DNA of 64,000 bases from Streptomyces sp. SAI-127 (GTDB taxonomy: Bacteria; Actinomycetota; Actinomycetes; Streptomycetales; Streptomycetaceae), in the NCBI RefSeq assembly GCF_029894425.1, contig NZ_JARXYJ010000001.1, positions 7,770,501 to 7,834,500 of the forward strand, given 5' to 3'. The notes beneath the pieces were generated by a model, which worked only from the letters and a program-made list of their open reading frames with translations, made no database searches and was not told where the DNA came from. The position numbers were made by a program, and so were the translations under genes. Shown in pieces: positions 1 through 9,760 of the stretch. Position 1 is the stretch's first letter, and every line of letters begins with the position of its first letter.

Positions 1-703
1 TGGTGACGAGGGAACCGAAGTCCTTGTCGCCGGTGTTGACGTGGTCGGTGCCGACGACGGTGCCGCCGAGCTTCTTGAACTGCTCGTTGAAGATCTTCGC
101 GAGGCCGGCGCCGTAGGTCTGCTTGTCGTCGACGACGAAGACCTTCTTCTTCTTGAGGCCGTTGTACGCGTAGTCGGCGGCGAAGCTGCCCTGGAGCTCG
201 TCGGTGGTGGCGGTGCGGAAGTACGTCTTGTACGGCCGCTTCTTGTCCGTCTGCCAGTTCTTGCCCTGGGTCAGCTCGGGGTTGGTGTTCGAGGGGGAGA
301 TCTGGACCATGTTGGCCGAGGAGAACACCTGCTGCATGGTCTGGGCGACGCCGGAGTTCAGCGGGCCGACGGCGCCGACGGCGGTCTTGTCGCCGGTGAT
401 GGTGGTGGCGTTGGACTGACCGGTGGCGGGCTGCGCCTTGTCGTCGTAGGCCTTCAGCTTGAAGGTGACGCCGGGGACGAGCTTGTTCTTGTTGGCGTCG
501 TCGACGGCGATCTGAGCGCCGTACTGGATGCCGAGACCCGTGGTGGAGTTCTCGCCGGAGAGCGGGGCGTCCACGCCGATCGTCAGGGTGGTGCCACCCC
601 CGCCTTCGCTGTCGCCGCCACTGTCGTCTCGGGAGCCGCAGGCGGTGAGCGTCAGAGCTCCAGTCGCGAAGACGGAGGTCAGTATCACCATGGAACGTCG
701 CAC
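1..703 (-). CDS. Branched-chain amino acid ABC transporter substrate-binding lipoprotein (C-terminus beyond window)
   Basis: Extracytoplasmic solute-binding protein of the LivK/periplasmic-binding-protein type I class, which delivers branched-chain amino acids or related compounds to an ABC permease. The visible 234 codons begin with a short signal peptide ending in the lipobox LTAC, so the mature protein is anchored to the membrane by a lipidated Cys. A Gly/Ser-rich linker follows, then the family's opening strand 'LTIGVDAPLSGENSTTG'. The GTG start at 703 is chosen because GGAAAGGA lies about 7 bases upstream; the in-frame ATG four codons later has no such site. The 3' end and any liv permease genes lie left of the window. 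Specificity is inferred from the family, not proven. Confidence 0.9.
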   Translation of the reverse strand, partial: MRRSMVILTSVFATGALTLTACGSRDDSGGDSEGGGGTTLTIGVDAPLSGENSTTGLGIQYGAQIAVDDANKNKLVPGVTFKLKAYDDKAQPATGQSNATTITGDKTAVGAVGPLNSGVAQTMQQVFSSANMVQISPSNTNPELTQGKNWQTDKKRPYKTYFRTATTDELQGSFAADYAYNGLKKKKVFVVDDKQTYGAGLAKIFNEQFKKLGGTVVGTDHVNTGDKDFGSLVT

Positions 704-919
704 AATCAGGTCCTTTCCGCAGGCACACGCGCCCTCGTGGGTGCGGCCTTGTGCCGCGCTGGTACCGAACTCCCGATGGAGCGGTGACTGGCCGTGACTC
801 TAAGCCCGGTTTGCAGGCAGGGGCATCGCTGTGCGCTGGCTTGTGACTTTCTTGTTATGACGGGGTGGATGGTGCGCTTCCGCCGAGGGGGCTCTCAGCC
901 GGTTTGGCGGAATTTCCCC

Positions 920-1489
920 TCAGTCCGCATTTTGAGAACCTGCACTTCCGCTTGGCCGTCCGGCCTGTGACGCCGTCCCAGTGGCGCAGGCGCCTCGAAG
1001 GAGCTCGAAAAGGTCGTGGGAGTAGGCCCGGCCGAAGATGAAACTGTGGTGTTGTATTGCGCGCGTGTTACGGAGCGTCACGTCAAGAAATGGTAGGTCG
1101 GCATTCAGCGGCAGACCCGAACAGTCGGAAACCGATATCTCCACGGTGACCCGGCGGGTCGTGCCGGGGTGCACGGTGAAGGCCTCGGGCAGGGCGTGGG
1201 CGGTGAGGCCGGTGAAGGCGGCGCCGGTGACCCGGAGGGTGACGGGGGGTCCGCTGCGGACGTCGACGGCGAAGCGGAAGCGGCCGCTGGTGGGGTGGGC
1301 GCCGGCGGTTTCGGGGAGTCCGGCGGGTCCGAGGTACCGCCAGGCGGTGACGTTGGCGGGCCAGGGGACGGGGGTGTCCGGGACCTTCGTGCGGTGCTCG
1401 TCGGCCAGAACGCGGGGGAGGAGGATGCCGGCCGCGAGCAGGGTGAGCGCGGCCGTTGCCAGAGTGGTCCTGCGGGCCCTGGGCGACAC
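920..1489 (-). CDS. Hypothetical secreted or membrane-anchored protein
   Basis: A 189-residue protein I do not recognise. It has an Arg-rich N-terminus (SPRARR) followed by one hydrophobic segment (about residues 7-30), consistent with a signal peptide or N-terminal anchor. A beta-rich extracellular-looking domain follows, with one Cys near residue 120 and one near 170. The GTG at 1489 is preferred because GGGAG sits 5 bases upstream; an in-frame TTG at 1513 and another GTG at 1501 are alternatives. It is transcribed alone, with about 215 bases between it and the binding-protein gene downstream. No catalytic motif is visible. Confidence 0.65.
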   Translation of the reverse strand: MSPRARRTTLATAALTLLAAGILLPRVLADEHRTKVPDTPVPWPANVTAWRYLGPAGLPETAGAHPTSGRFRFAVDVRSGPPVTLRVTGAAFTGLTAHALPEAFTVHPGTTRRVTVEISVSDCSGLPLNADLPFLDVTLRNTRAIQHHSFIFGRAYSHDLFELLRGACATGTASQAGRPSGSAGSQNAD

Positions 1490-1849
1490 AGCTTCTCCCA
1501 CCGCGATGTCCAACGGTCCGTCAGGCGTGTCGCGTCGGCGCCGATGACGTCGTGACTCTCCCCCGCCGCCGGTGAGTTGACGGGCTCGACGGGGCCGATT
1601 CCGGTCATGGGAGAACGGTAGGGGTGCCGGGGGTTCGTGCCCAGTCGGTGTGCGCCCCAGGGCCTGCCCGGCGGGTCATGCCGACGTCGCGGGGTCTGGC
1701 ACGCACTCCCCCAAGGGGGACCCCAGCCGCGTTGTCGTCCCCTTGCCCACCTCTCGGATTCGCTCGAGCGGGGGGACACCCATGACCCCGCTCACCCGCA
1801 CTGATCAGGCACCGGTGCGTGAAGTCGGCCCCGATCCGCCGGACAGGCC
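1490..1849. other. Intergenic region with dispersed repeat pieces
   Basis: About 360 bases without a convincing gene; reading frames here lack a ribosome site and a recognisable product. It must hold the promoter of the leftward gene starting at 1489. It also contains two G/C palindromic pieces of the dispersed type described separately. Confidence 0.6.
1705..1783. repeat. Dispersed Streptomyces-type palindromic repeat pieces
   Basis: Positions 1705-1725 read ACTCCCCCAAGGGGGACCCCA, a near palindrome. Positions 1735-1783 carry a CTCTCGGATTCGCTCGAGCG core followed by a G-run and ACACCCAT. Such C-run/CTCGAGCG/G-run blocks recur in Streptomyces genomes between and sometimes inside genes. A related piece lies inside a methyltransferase gene at 22105-22134. 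Function unknown. Confidence 0.5.
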
Positions 1850-2311
1850 CTAGCGGCCGGGGGCGTCCCGGAGCAGGCAGGTGAGTCGGGCGGTGCAGAC
1901 GCGTCGGCCCTCCTCGTCGCTGATCACGATCTCGTACGTCGCGGTGGAGCGCCCCCGGTGCACCGGTGTGGCCACTCCGGTGACCAGCCCGGAGCGGGCG
2001 CCGCGGTGGTGTGTGCAGTTCAGGTCGACTCCCACCGCGATCTTCGAACTCCCGGCGTGCAGCATGGAGCCGACGGATCCCAGGGTTTCGGCGAGCACGG
2101 CCGAGGCGCCTCCGTGCAGCAGCCCGTACGGCTGGGTGTTGCCCTCGACGGGCATGGTGCCGACGACCCGTTCCGCCGAGGCCTCGACGATCTGCACGCC
2201 CATGCGGGTGCCCAGGTGGCCGGCCGAGAACATGGCGACGAGGTCGACGCCGAGCGCCGCGTACTCGTCGATGACCTCTTGGGGAAACGTGGCGTGCTGC
2301 TGCTCACCCAT
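1850..2311 (-). CDS. PaaI-like hotdog-fold thioesterase
   Basis: A 153-residue acyl-CoA thioesterase-type protein of the PaaI/YbgC hotdog superfamily, which hydrolyses thioesters in the cytoplasm. The family signature is clear: 'GLLHGGASAVLAETLGS' holds the helix-capping His-Gly-Gly and the catalytic acidic residue, followed by the strand 'AVGVDLNCTHHRGA'. The ATG at 2311 is preceded by GGAG at 8 bases. The upstream fdhF-like gene ends 53 bases away on the same strand, so the two are probably cotranscribed. The physiological substrate is not evident; a role in clearing aberrant aryl- or acyl-CoA esters is a family-level guess. Confidence 0.88.
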   Translation of the reverse strand: MGEQQHATFPQEVIDEYAALGVDLVAMFSAGHLGTRMGVQIVEASAERVVGTMPVEGNTQPYGLLHGGASAVLAETLGSVGSMLHAGSSKIAVGVDLNCTHHRGARSGLVTGVATPVHRGRSTATYEIVISDEEGRRVCTARLTCLLRDAPGR

Positions 2312-2364
2312 GGGGCGGGCTCCGTTCGTCCTGGTCGCTACGACTGCCTGCGCTGAGCAAACGC

Positions 2365-4644
<2,280 letters not shown>

Positions 4645-4812
4645 CGGACTCTCTCCTTCGCACACACATGTGAGGTACGTCTCCGATCCTCGCACGCGCC
4701 GCTGACAACGGCGTTTGCCGGGTCTGCGGGAAGCGGCAGCAGAGCTTGCGCCTTGTGTGCCGTCGGCAGCGGGCGGGTCTGACTGTCAGTGGGGCGTGGC
4801 AGGATCGGGGGC

Positions 4813-7542
4813 GTGGCAGAGACAGCAGCGAAGAAGACCGACACCAGCCCCGGCGGCAGCCGCCCGCGTCTGATGCTCATGGACGGGCACTCGCTGGCCT
4901 ATCGCGCGTTCTTCGCGCTGCCCGCGGAGAACTTCACCACCGCGACCGGCCAGCCGACGAACGCGATCTACGGCTTCGCGTCGATGCTGGCCAACACCCT
5001 GCGCGACGAGGCCCCCACCCACTTCGCGGTGGCCTTCGACGTGTCCCGCAAGACCTGGCGCTCCGAGGAGTTCACGGAGTACAAGGCCAACCGCTCGAAG
5101 ACCCCCGACGAGTTCAAGGGCCAGGTCGAGCTGATCGGCGAGCTCCTCGACGCGATGCACGTCTCGCGCTTCGCGATCGACGGCTTCGAGGCCGACGACG
5201 TCATCGCCACGCTCGCCACGCAGGCCGAGGCCGAGGGCTTCGACGTGCTGATCGTCACCGGTGACCGCGACTCCTTCCAGCTGGTCAGCGACCACACCAC
5301 CGTGCTCTACCCGACGAAGGGCGTCTCGGAGCTGACCCGGTTCACCCCGGAGAAGGTCTTCGAGAAGTACGGCCTGACGCCCGCCCAGTACCCCGACTTC
5401 GCGGCCCTGCGCGGCGACCCGTCCGACAACCTCCCCGGCATCCCCGGCGTCGGCGAGAAGACCGCGGCGAAGTGGATCAACCAGTTCGGTTCGTTCGCGG
5501 AGCTGGTCGAGCGCGTCGAGGAGGTCAAGGGCAAGGCCGGACAGAACCTCCGCGACCACCTGGAGGCCGTCAAGCTCAACCGCCGCCTCACCGAGATGGT
5601 GCGCACGGTGGAGCTCCCGAAGGCGGTCACCGACCTGGAGCGCGCTCCGTACGACCGCAAGACCCTCGCGATGATCCTCGACACCCTGGAGATCAGGAAC
5701 CCCTCCCTGCGGGAGCGCCTCCTGGCCGTCGACCCGGGTGCGGAGGAGGCCGAGGGCGCCCCGGTCGTCGCGCCCGGCGTGGAGCTGGACGGCACGGTGC
5801 TCGGCACCGGCGAGCTGGCCGGCTGGCTCGCCGAGCACGGTGCGCAGCAGGCCCTCGGCCTGGCCACCGTCGACACCTGGGCCCTCGGCACCGGCTCGGT
5901 CGCCGAGGTCGCGCTCGCCGCGTCCGGCGGTGCGGCCGCCTGGTTCGACCCGTCCCAGCTGGACGAGGCCGACGAGAGGGCCTGGGTCGCCTGGCTCGCC
6001 GACGCCGACCGGCCCAAGGTCCTGCACAACGCCAAGGGCGCCATGCGGGTCTTCGCCGAGCACGACTGGAGCGTCGCCGGTGTCGGCATGGACACCGCGC
6101 TCGCCGCGTACCTGGTCAAGCCGGGGCGCCGGTCCTTCGACCTGGACGCGCTGTCCCTCGAGTACCTGGGCCGGGAGCTGGCCCCCGCGGCGACGGCCGA
6201 CGGACAGCTCGCCTTCGGCGCGGACGACGGTGCCGAGGCCGAGGCGCTGATGATCCAGGCCCGGGCCGTGCTCGATCTGGGCTCGGCCTTCGAAAGCCGC
6301 CTGGAGGAGGTCGGGGCCGCGGATCTGCTGCGGGACATGGAGCTGCCCACCTCCGCCCTGCTGGCCCGCATGGAGCGGCACGGCATCGCGGCCGACCGGG
6401 CCCACCTCGAGGCCATGGAGCAGATGTTCGCGGGCGCGGTCCAGCAGGCCGTGAAGGAGGCGCACGCGGCGGCCGGGCACGAGTTCAACCTCGGCTCGCC
6501 CAAGCAGCTCCAGGAAGTCCTCTTCGGTGAGCTGGGCCTGCCCAAGACGAAGAAGACGAAGACCGGCTACACGACGGACGCCGACGCGCTGGCCTGGCTC
6601 GCGGCCCAGACGGACAACGAACTGCCGGTGATCATGCTCCGGCACCGTGAGCAGGCCAAGCTCCGGGTGACCGTCGAGGGGCTCATCAAGACGATCGCCG
6701 CGGACGGGCGTATCCATACGACGTTCAACCAGACGGTCGCGGCCACGGGCCGTCTGTCGTCGACGGATCCGAACCTCCAGAACATTCCGGTCCGCACCGA
6801 CGAGGGGCGGGCGATCCGGCGGGGCTTCGTGGTGGGGGAGGGCTTCGAGTCCCTCATGACCGCCGACTACAGCCAGATCGAGCTGCGGGTGATGGCCCAC
6901 CTCTCCGAGGATGAGGGGCTCATCGAGGCGTTCACGTCGGGGGAGGACCTGCACACGACCGCCGCCTCACAGGTGTTCTCCGTGGAGCCCGGAGGGGTCG
7001 ACGCGGAGATGCGGCGGAAGATCAAGGCGATGTCGTACGGGCTGGCGTACGGGTTGTCCGCGTTCGGGCTCTCGCAGCAGCTGAACATCGAGGCGGGGGA
7101 GGCGCGGGCCCTCATGGACGCGTACTTCGAGCGGTTCGGTGGGGTGCGGGACTATCTGCGGCGGGCGGTCGACGAGGCCCGGGCGACGGGGTACACGGCG
7201 ACGCTCTTCGGGCGCCGGCGGTATCTGCCCGACCTCAACAGCGACAACCGTCAGCGGCGTGAGGCGGCTGAGCGGATGGCTCTCAACGCGCCGATCCAGG
7301 GGACGGCTGCGGACATCGTCAAGATCGCGATGCTCAAGGTGGACGGTGCGCTGCGGGAGGCCGGCCTCGCCTCCCGGATGCTGCTCCAGGTCCACGACGA
7401 AATCGTGCTGGAGATCGCGCCGGGGGAGCGGGTGGCCGCGGAGGAGATCGTCCGCCGCGAGATGTCCGACGCCGTGCATCTGAACGTGCCGCTGGGTGTC
7501 TCGGTGGGGGACGGGACGGACTGGGAGTCCGCCGCGCACTAG
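4813..7542 (+). CDS. polA: DNA polymerase I
   Basis: Repair and Okazaki-fragment polymerase of 909 residues. The N-terminal 5'-3' nuclease domain (about 15-290) shows MDGHSLAYRAFF and the helix-three-turn-helix 'GDPSDNLPGIPGVGEKTA' near 197. The polymerase domain has motif A DYSQIELR near 683, motif B 'RRKIKAMSYGLAYG' near 734 and motif C QVHDEIVLE near 858. The middle proofreading-like domain (about 310-480) has VDTW where active enzymes have D-x-E, so 3'-5' editing is probably lost, as in other actinobacterial homologues. The GTG at 4813 is chosen because the protein then begins AETAAKKTDTSPGG as in related species; the ribosome site is weak. Transcribed alone. Confidence 0.97.
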   Translation: MAETAAKKTDTSPGGSRPRLMLMDGHSLAYRAFFALPAENFTTATGQPTNAIYGFASMLANTLRDEAPTHFAVAFDVSRKTWRSEEFTEYKANRSKTPDEFKGQVELIGELLDAMHVSRFAIDGFEADDVIATLATQAEAEGFDVLIVTGDRDSFQLVSDHTTVLYPTKGVSELTRFTPEKVFEKYGLTPAQYPDFAALRGDPSDNLPGIPGVGEKTAAKWINQFGSFAELVERVEEVKGKAGQNLRDHLEAVKLNRRLTEMVRTVELPKAVTDLERAPYDRKTLAMILDTLEIRNPSLRERLLAVDPGAEEAEGAPVVAPGVELDGTVLGTGELAGWLAEHGAQQALGLATVDTWALGTGSVAEVALAASGGAAAWFDPSQLDEADERAWVAWLADADRPKVLHNAKGAMRVFAEHDWSVAGVGMDTALAAYLVKPGRRSFDLDALSLEYLGRELAPAATADGQLAFGADDGAEAEALMIQARAVLDLGSAFESRLEEVGAADLLRDMELPTSALLARMERHGIAADRAHLEAMEQMFAGAVQQAVKEAHAAAGHEFNLGSPKQLQEVLFGELGLPKTKKTKTGYTTDADALAWLAAQTDNELPVIMLRHREQAKLRVTVEGLIKTIAADGRIHTTFNQTVAATGRLSSTDPNLQNIPVRTDEGRAIRRGFVVGEGFESLMTADYSQIELRVMAHLSEDEGLIEAFTSGEDLHTTAASQVFSVEPGGVDAEMRRKIKAMSYGLAYGLSAFGLSQQLNIEAGEARALMDAYFERFGGVRDYLRRAVDEARATGYTATLFGRRRYLPDLNSDNRQRREAAERMALNAPIQGTAADIVKIAMLKVDGALREAGLASRMLLQVHDEIVLEIAPGERVAAEEIVRREMSDAVHLNVPLGVSVGDGTDWESAAH

Positions 7543-7600
7543 CCTCCGGCGGTTGAGCGGGTTCGGTTTCGGGTGCGGGTTCGGTGGGGGCGGGCGTTGT

Positions 7601-7620
7601 GCGCAGTTCCCCGCGCCCCT
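7601..7620 (+). repeat. Dispersed 20-bp repeat, copy 1
   Basis: GCGCAGTTCCCCGCGCCCCT. The exact reverse complement occurs at 8085-8104 and the same orientation again at 18083-18102. This word is widespread in Streptomyces intergenic DNA. Confidence 0.8.
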
Positions 7621-7695
7621 GGGTGCCTGCGGCGGCCCGTTTCGGCTTCGGTGGGGGCGGGTGTAGCGCGTGGGGTTCGGTGGGTGGGTCGGGGC

Positions 7696-7793
7696 CGGGG
7701 TGGGGGGTGTCCGTCCTCGGTCCGGCGGCTCGGTCCCTTGAGTGGTGCCCTGTGACGGACGCCGGCCGCTGCGGGCGGACACCCCCCACCCCG
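7696..7793. repeat. 18-bp perfect inverted repeat with 62-base loop
   Basis: CGGGGTGGGGGGTGTCCG at 7696-7713 pairs perfectly with its reverse complement at 7776-7793. It lies 150-250 bases after the polA stop. It could act as a late terminator or mRNA 3' barrier, or be an uncharacterised repeat element; no T-run follows. Confidence 0.75.
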
Positions 7794-7816
7794 TCCCCTT
7801 CCCGCCGTACGCGGCT

Positions 7817-8069
7817 ACCGGCCCGTCGTGGCGCGCGGTGTGGTGACCGGCCCGTCGTGGTGCGCGGCGCGGCGACCGGCCCATCGTGGCGCGCGGTGCG
7901 GCGACCGGCCCGTCGAGGCGCGCGAGGTGACGAACAATCCCTCGTGGCGCAGGGTGCGGCGACCGGCCCGTCGTGGTGCGCGAGGTGGCGAACGGTCCCT
8001 CGTGGGGTGGGGTGCGGTGATCGGTCCGTCGTGGTGCGCGAGGTGGTGATCGGTCCGTCGTGGCGCGGG
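7817..8069 (+). repeat. 29-bp tandem repeat (minisatellite), about 8.7 copies
   Basis: Units begin at 7817, 7846, 7875, 7904, 7933, 7962, 7991, 8020 and a partial one at 8049. Each is a variant of ACCGGCCCGTCGTGGTGCGC followed by a nine-base tail such as GGTGCGGCG or GAGGTGGTG. Copies differ by several substitutions, and ACC/AAC/ATC alternate at the unit start. The spacing is exactly 29 throughout. There are no unique spacers, so this is not a CRISPR array. Confidence 0.9.
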
Positions 8070-8084
8070 TGACTGCAACTCCCC

Positions 8085-8104
8085 AGGGGCGCGGGGAACT
8101 GCGC
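8085..8104 (-). repeat. Dispersed 20-bp repeat, copy 2 (inverted)
   Basis: AGGGGCGCGGGGAACTGCGC, the exact inverse complement of 7601-7620. The two copies bracket the 29-bp tandem array. Confidence 0.8.
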
Positions 8105-8254
8105 GACCAGCCCCCACCGGCCCGCACCCGCCCGACAACCCGACCCGGCACCCCCATAGGCGCCCCGCCCAAGCCCAGCGCAGCTGCCCGCGGCCGTCAC
8201 TCGCCTGGACGTCACAACAACGCCCCCGGCCGCACCCCCGGCCAGGATGCGCTC

Positions 8255-8674
8255 ATGGGTATACGCATGCTCCACCGCCGGACGGCACCCGCACAGGCGT
8301 ACGCCGCCCCGTCCTCCGCGCAGCGTCCCGTTCCGGCCCACGCGGCCGCCGCAAGCACCGCCCGCATTCCCTACGACCTGGCGACACTCCTGCGCCGAGT
8401 CCCGGCACGCTTCACCACTACCGTGCGCCATGCCGCCACAGAGCTACGGCACCGCGTCACCGACGCCGTAGAACAAGAAGAGCCGTCCGGCCATCGGCTC
8501 TGGGCCGAGCTGGCGCTCAGTTATCTGGCCCTTGCCCTCACCCTGCTGCCCCGGTCCCGTCCGATGCCCACCATGACGGTGTTCATGGCGACGACGGCGG
8601 ACATTGTCAGCGAGCGAGCGGGAGGCCGGTCTCTTCCTCGGCATCGGACACCGGGGCCGGGCGCCACAGCCTGA
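8255..8674 (+). CDS. Conserved hypothetical protein
   Basis: A 139-residue protein I cannot assign to a function. It begins MGIRMLHRRTAPAQ, has a basic helical middle (LLRRVPARF, TELRHRVTDAV) and then a hydrophobic segment near residues 90-105 (WAELALSYLALALTLL), suggesting membrane association. The ATG at 8255 has only a weak AGGA-like site. Its last 68 bases overlap the convergent DUF4184 gene, which is unusual and raises the possibility of a shortened or altered C-terminus. Confidence 0.55.
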   Translation: MGIRMLHRRTAPAQAYAAPSSAQRPVPAHAAAASTARIPYDLATLLRRVPARFTTTVRHAATELRHRVTDAVEQEEPSGHRLWAELALSYLALALTLLPRSRPMPTMTVFMATTADIVSERAGGRSLPRHRTPGPGATA

Positions 8675-9452
8675 CCCCCGCGGCGTACAGCAGTATCCCG
8701 AGCACCAGGCCGGCGCCCGCGCCGAAGCAGAGGGTCGGGATCAGTTCCCAGGGCTTCGCGGTGGAGCCCCAGTACGCCCACCACCGCGAGGCCCGCTGCA
8801 ACGCGCCCACCGTCATGCACCCGCCGATCACGGCCACGGCCCACCACCTGTCCCGCACCGACAGGACAGGGACGCCCCGCGGCTCGGTCGCCACGGGTGC
8901 CCGGCGCAGCGCGTACCCGCAGAACACGGCGATCACCACCGCGGCCAGCGCCGAACCGCCGTACTGCAGGTACCAGTACAGAGGCGACCCGGCCACCTCG
9001 CGGCCCAGGACGGGGAACAGCCGCATCCCCCACCGGTCGAGATGCGTGAACGCGTCCCACACGACATGGGTCAGTGCTCCGAGGACGGCGGAGGCGTACC
9101 AGCGCACGGCCAGTGCCGCAGTCACGCGCGCGCGTGGCGCCCCGCAGCTCAGCAGCGTCGCCACCCCGCCCTGTCGCCCTCGTGGCAGCAGGGCCACCAG
9201 TGGTTCTCGCAGCAGCAGCCACAGACCCACCAGTGCCCAGGCGACGAGCACGTCGATCGTGAAGACGCCCGGGAAGGAGTGCGTGACGGTGCCGAACTCC
9301 ATCGCCCCGGACACCACACTTGCCGCGTAATAGGTCATGTCGGGAGAGAAGGATCCGGCCACGAGCACGGCCGGAACCAGTCGGCCACGCCCGGTTCCGT
9401 CGGTGCGTACCGCGGGCAGTACCGCCGCCGCATGGCTCAGGGTGAACGGCAA
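8607..9452 (-). CDS. DUF4184 family membrane protein
   Basis: Integral membrane protein of 281 residues matching the DUF4184 family, whose members start PFTLSHAAAVLP. Several hydrophobic helices are visible, with a conserved acidic/His cluster 'GSFSPDMTYY' and 'ALTHVVWDAFTHLDRWG', typical of the family and possibly metal-binding. The start is TTG at 9452 because GAGGAG lies 5 bases upstream and the conserved N-terminus begins exactly there; upstream in-frame codons lack a site. The biochemical function is unknown. Its 3' end overlaps the convergent gene at 8255-8674. Confidence 0.85.
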   Translation of the reverse strand: MPFTLSHAAAVLPAVRTDGTGRGRLVPAVLVAGSFSPDMTYYAASVVSGAMEFGTVTHSFPGVFTIDVLVAWALVGLWLLLREPLVALLPRGRQGGVATLLSCGAPRARVTAALAVRWYASAVLGALTHVVWDAFTHLDRWGMRLFPVLGREVAGSPLYWYLQYGGSALAAVVIAVFCGYALRRAPVATEPRGVPVLSVRDRWWAVAVIGGCMTVGALQRASRWWAYWGSTAKPWELIPTLCFGAGAGLVLGILLYAAGVRLWRPAPVSDAEEETGLPLAR

Positions 9453-9760
9453 CGGGGCTCCTCGCGGCGGTCGTTGGCCGGGCGGCGGCCCGGGTGATCG
9501 GTCCCGTCCAGTATGAGCGACGCGATCCCGCACCGATCGAACATGGCCAACCGGTGAATATCGGGCACGAACCGGTGTCCGTGAAAAGGAAGTTGTCGTA
9601 GGGTCACACGGGTCACCGCGCTGGGGAGCTCGGTCGAACGTGCGAATCAGGAATTGCCGCGCGTCTCAGGGGCAACCTCCAGGGTGGCTCGACTGTCACA
9701 ACCGGACGAGAGCGACAGACGAACAAGGGCGCTCGGGCGTCCACAGGAGGGGTTCACTTT
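9453..9760. other. Divergent promoter region and long leader of the lytic transglycosylase gene
   Basis: About 308 bases without a gene between two divergent genes. A TAGGGT hexamer at 9600-9605 is a plausible -10 for the rightward gene. It would give a leader of about 150 bases that could fold, for example GAGCG near 9710 with CGCTC near 9735. Some cell-wall hydrolase genes in Streptomyces have c-di-AMP (ydaO) leaders. I could not match that consensus here and make no such claim. Confidence 0.4.

Larger units (their letters stand above)
7543..8254. other. Repeat-rich intergenic region downstream of polA
   Basis: About 700 bases with no credible gene. The open frames here arise from G/C bias and repeats whose 29-base period is not a multiple of three. 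The stretch contains an 18-bp perfect inverted repeat, a 29-bp tandem array and two oppositely oriented copies of a 20-bp dispersed repeat, all listed separately. No insertion-sequence ends or target duplications are seen. Confidence 0.75.

Noticed and set aside
4786..6954. Long antisense open frame opposite polA
   Set aside because: It is a G/C-bias shadow with no recognisable domain and a Glu/Arg/Leu/Gly mixture typical of the complement of coding DNA.
7817..8069. Possible CRISPR array (29-base periodicity)
   Set aside because: The units abut directly with no unique spacers, and no cas genes are near. It is a tandem repeat.
8060..8254. N-terminal extension of the 139-residue hypothetical protein
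   Set aside because: The extension would translate the dispersed 20-bp repeat and low-complexity Pro/Arg sequence and has no ribosome site. The ATG at 8255 is more credible.
9590..9760. c-di-AMP (ydaO) riboswitch before the lytic transglycosylase gene
   Set aside because: Such leaders occur before cell-wall hydrolase genes in Streptomyces, but I could not match the conserved blocks in this 150-base leader. Only a covariance search could decide.
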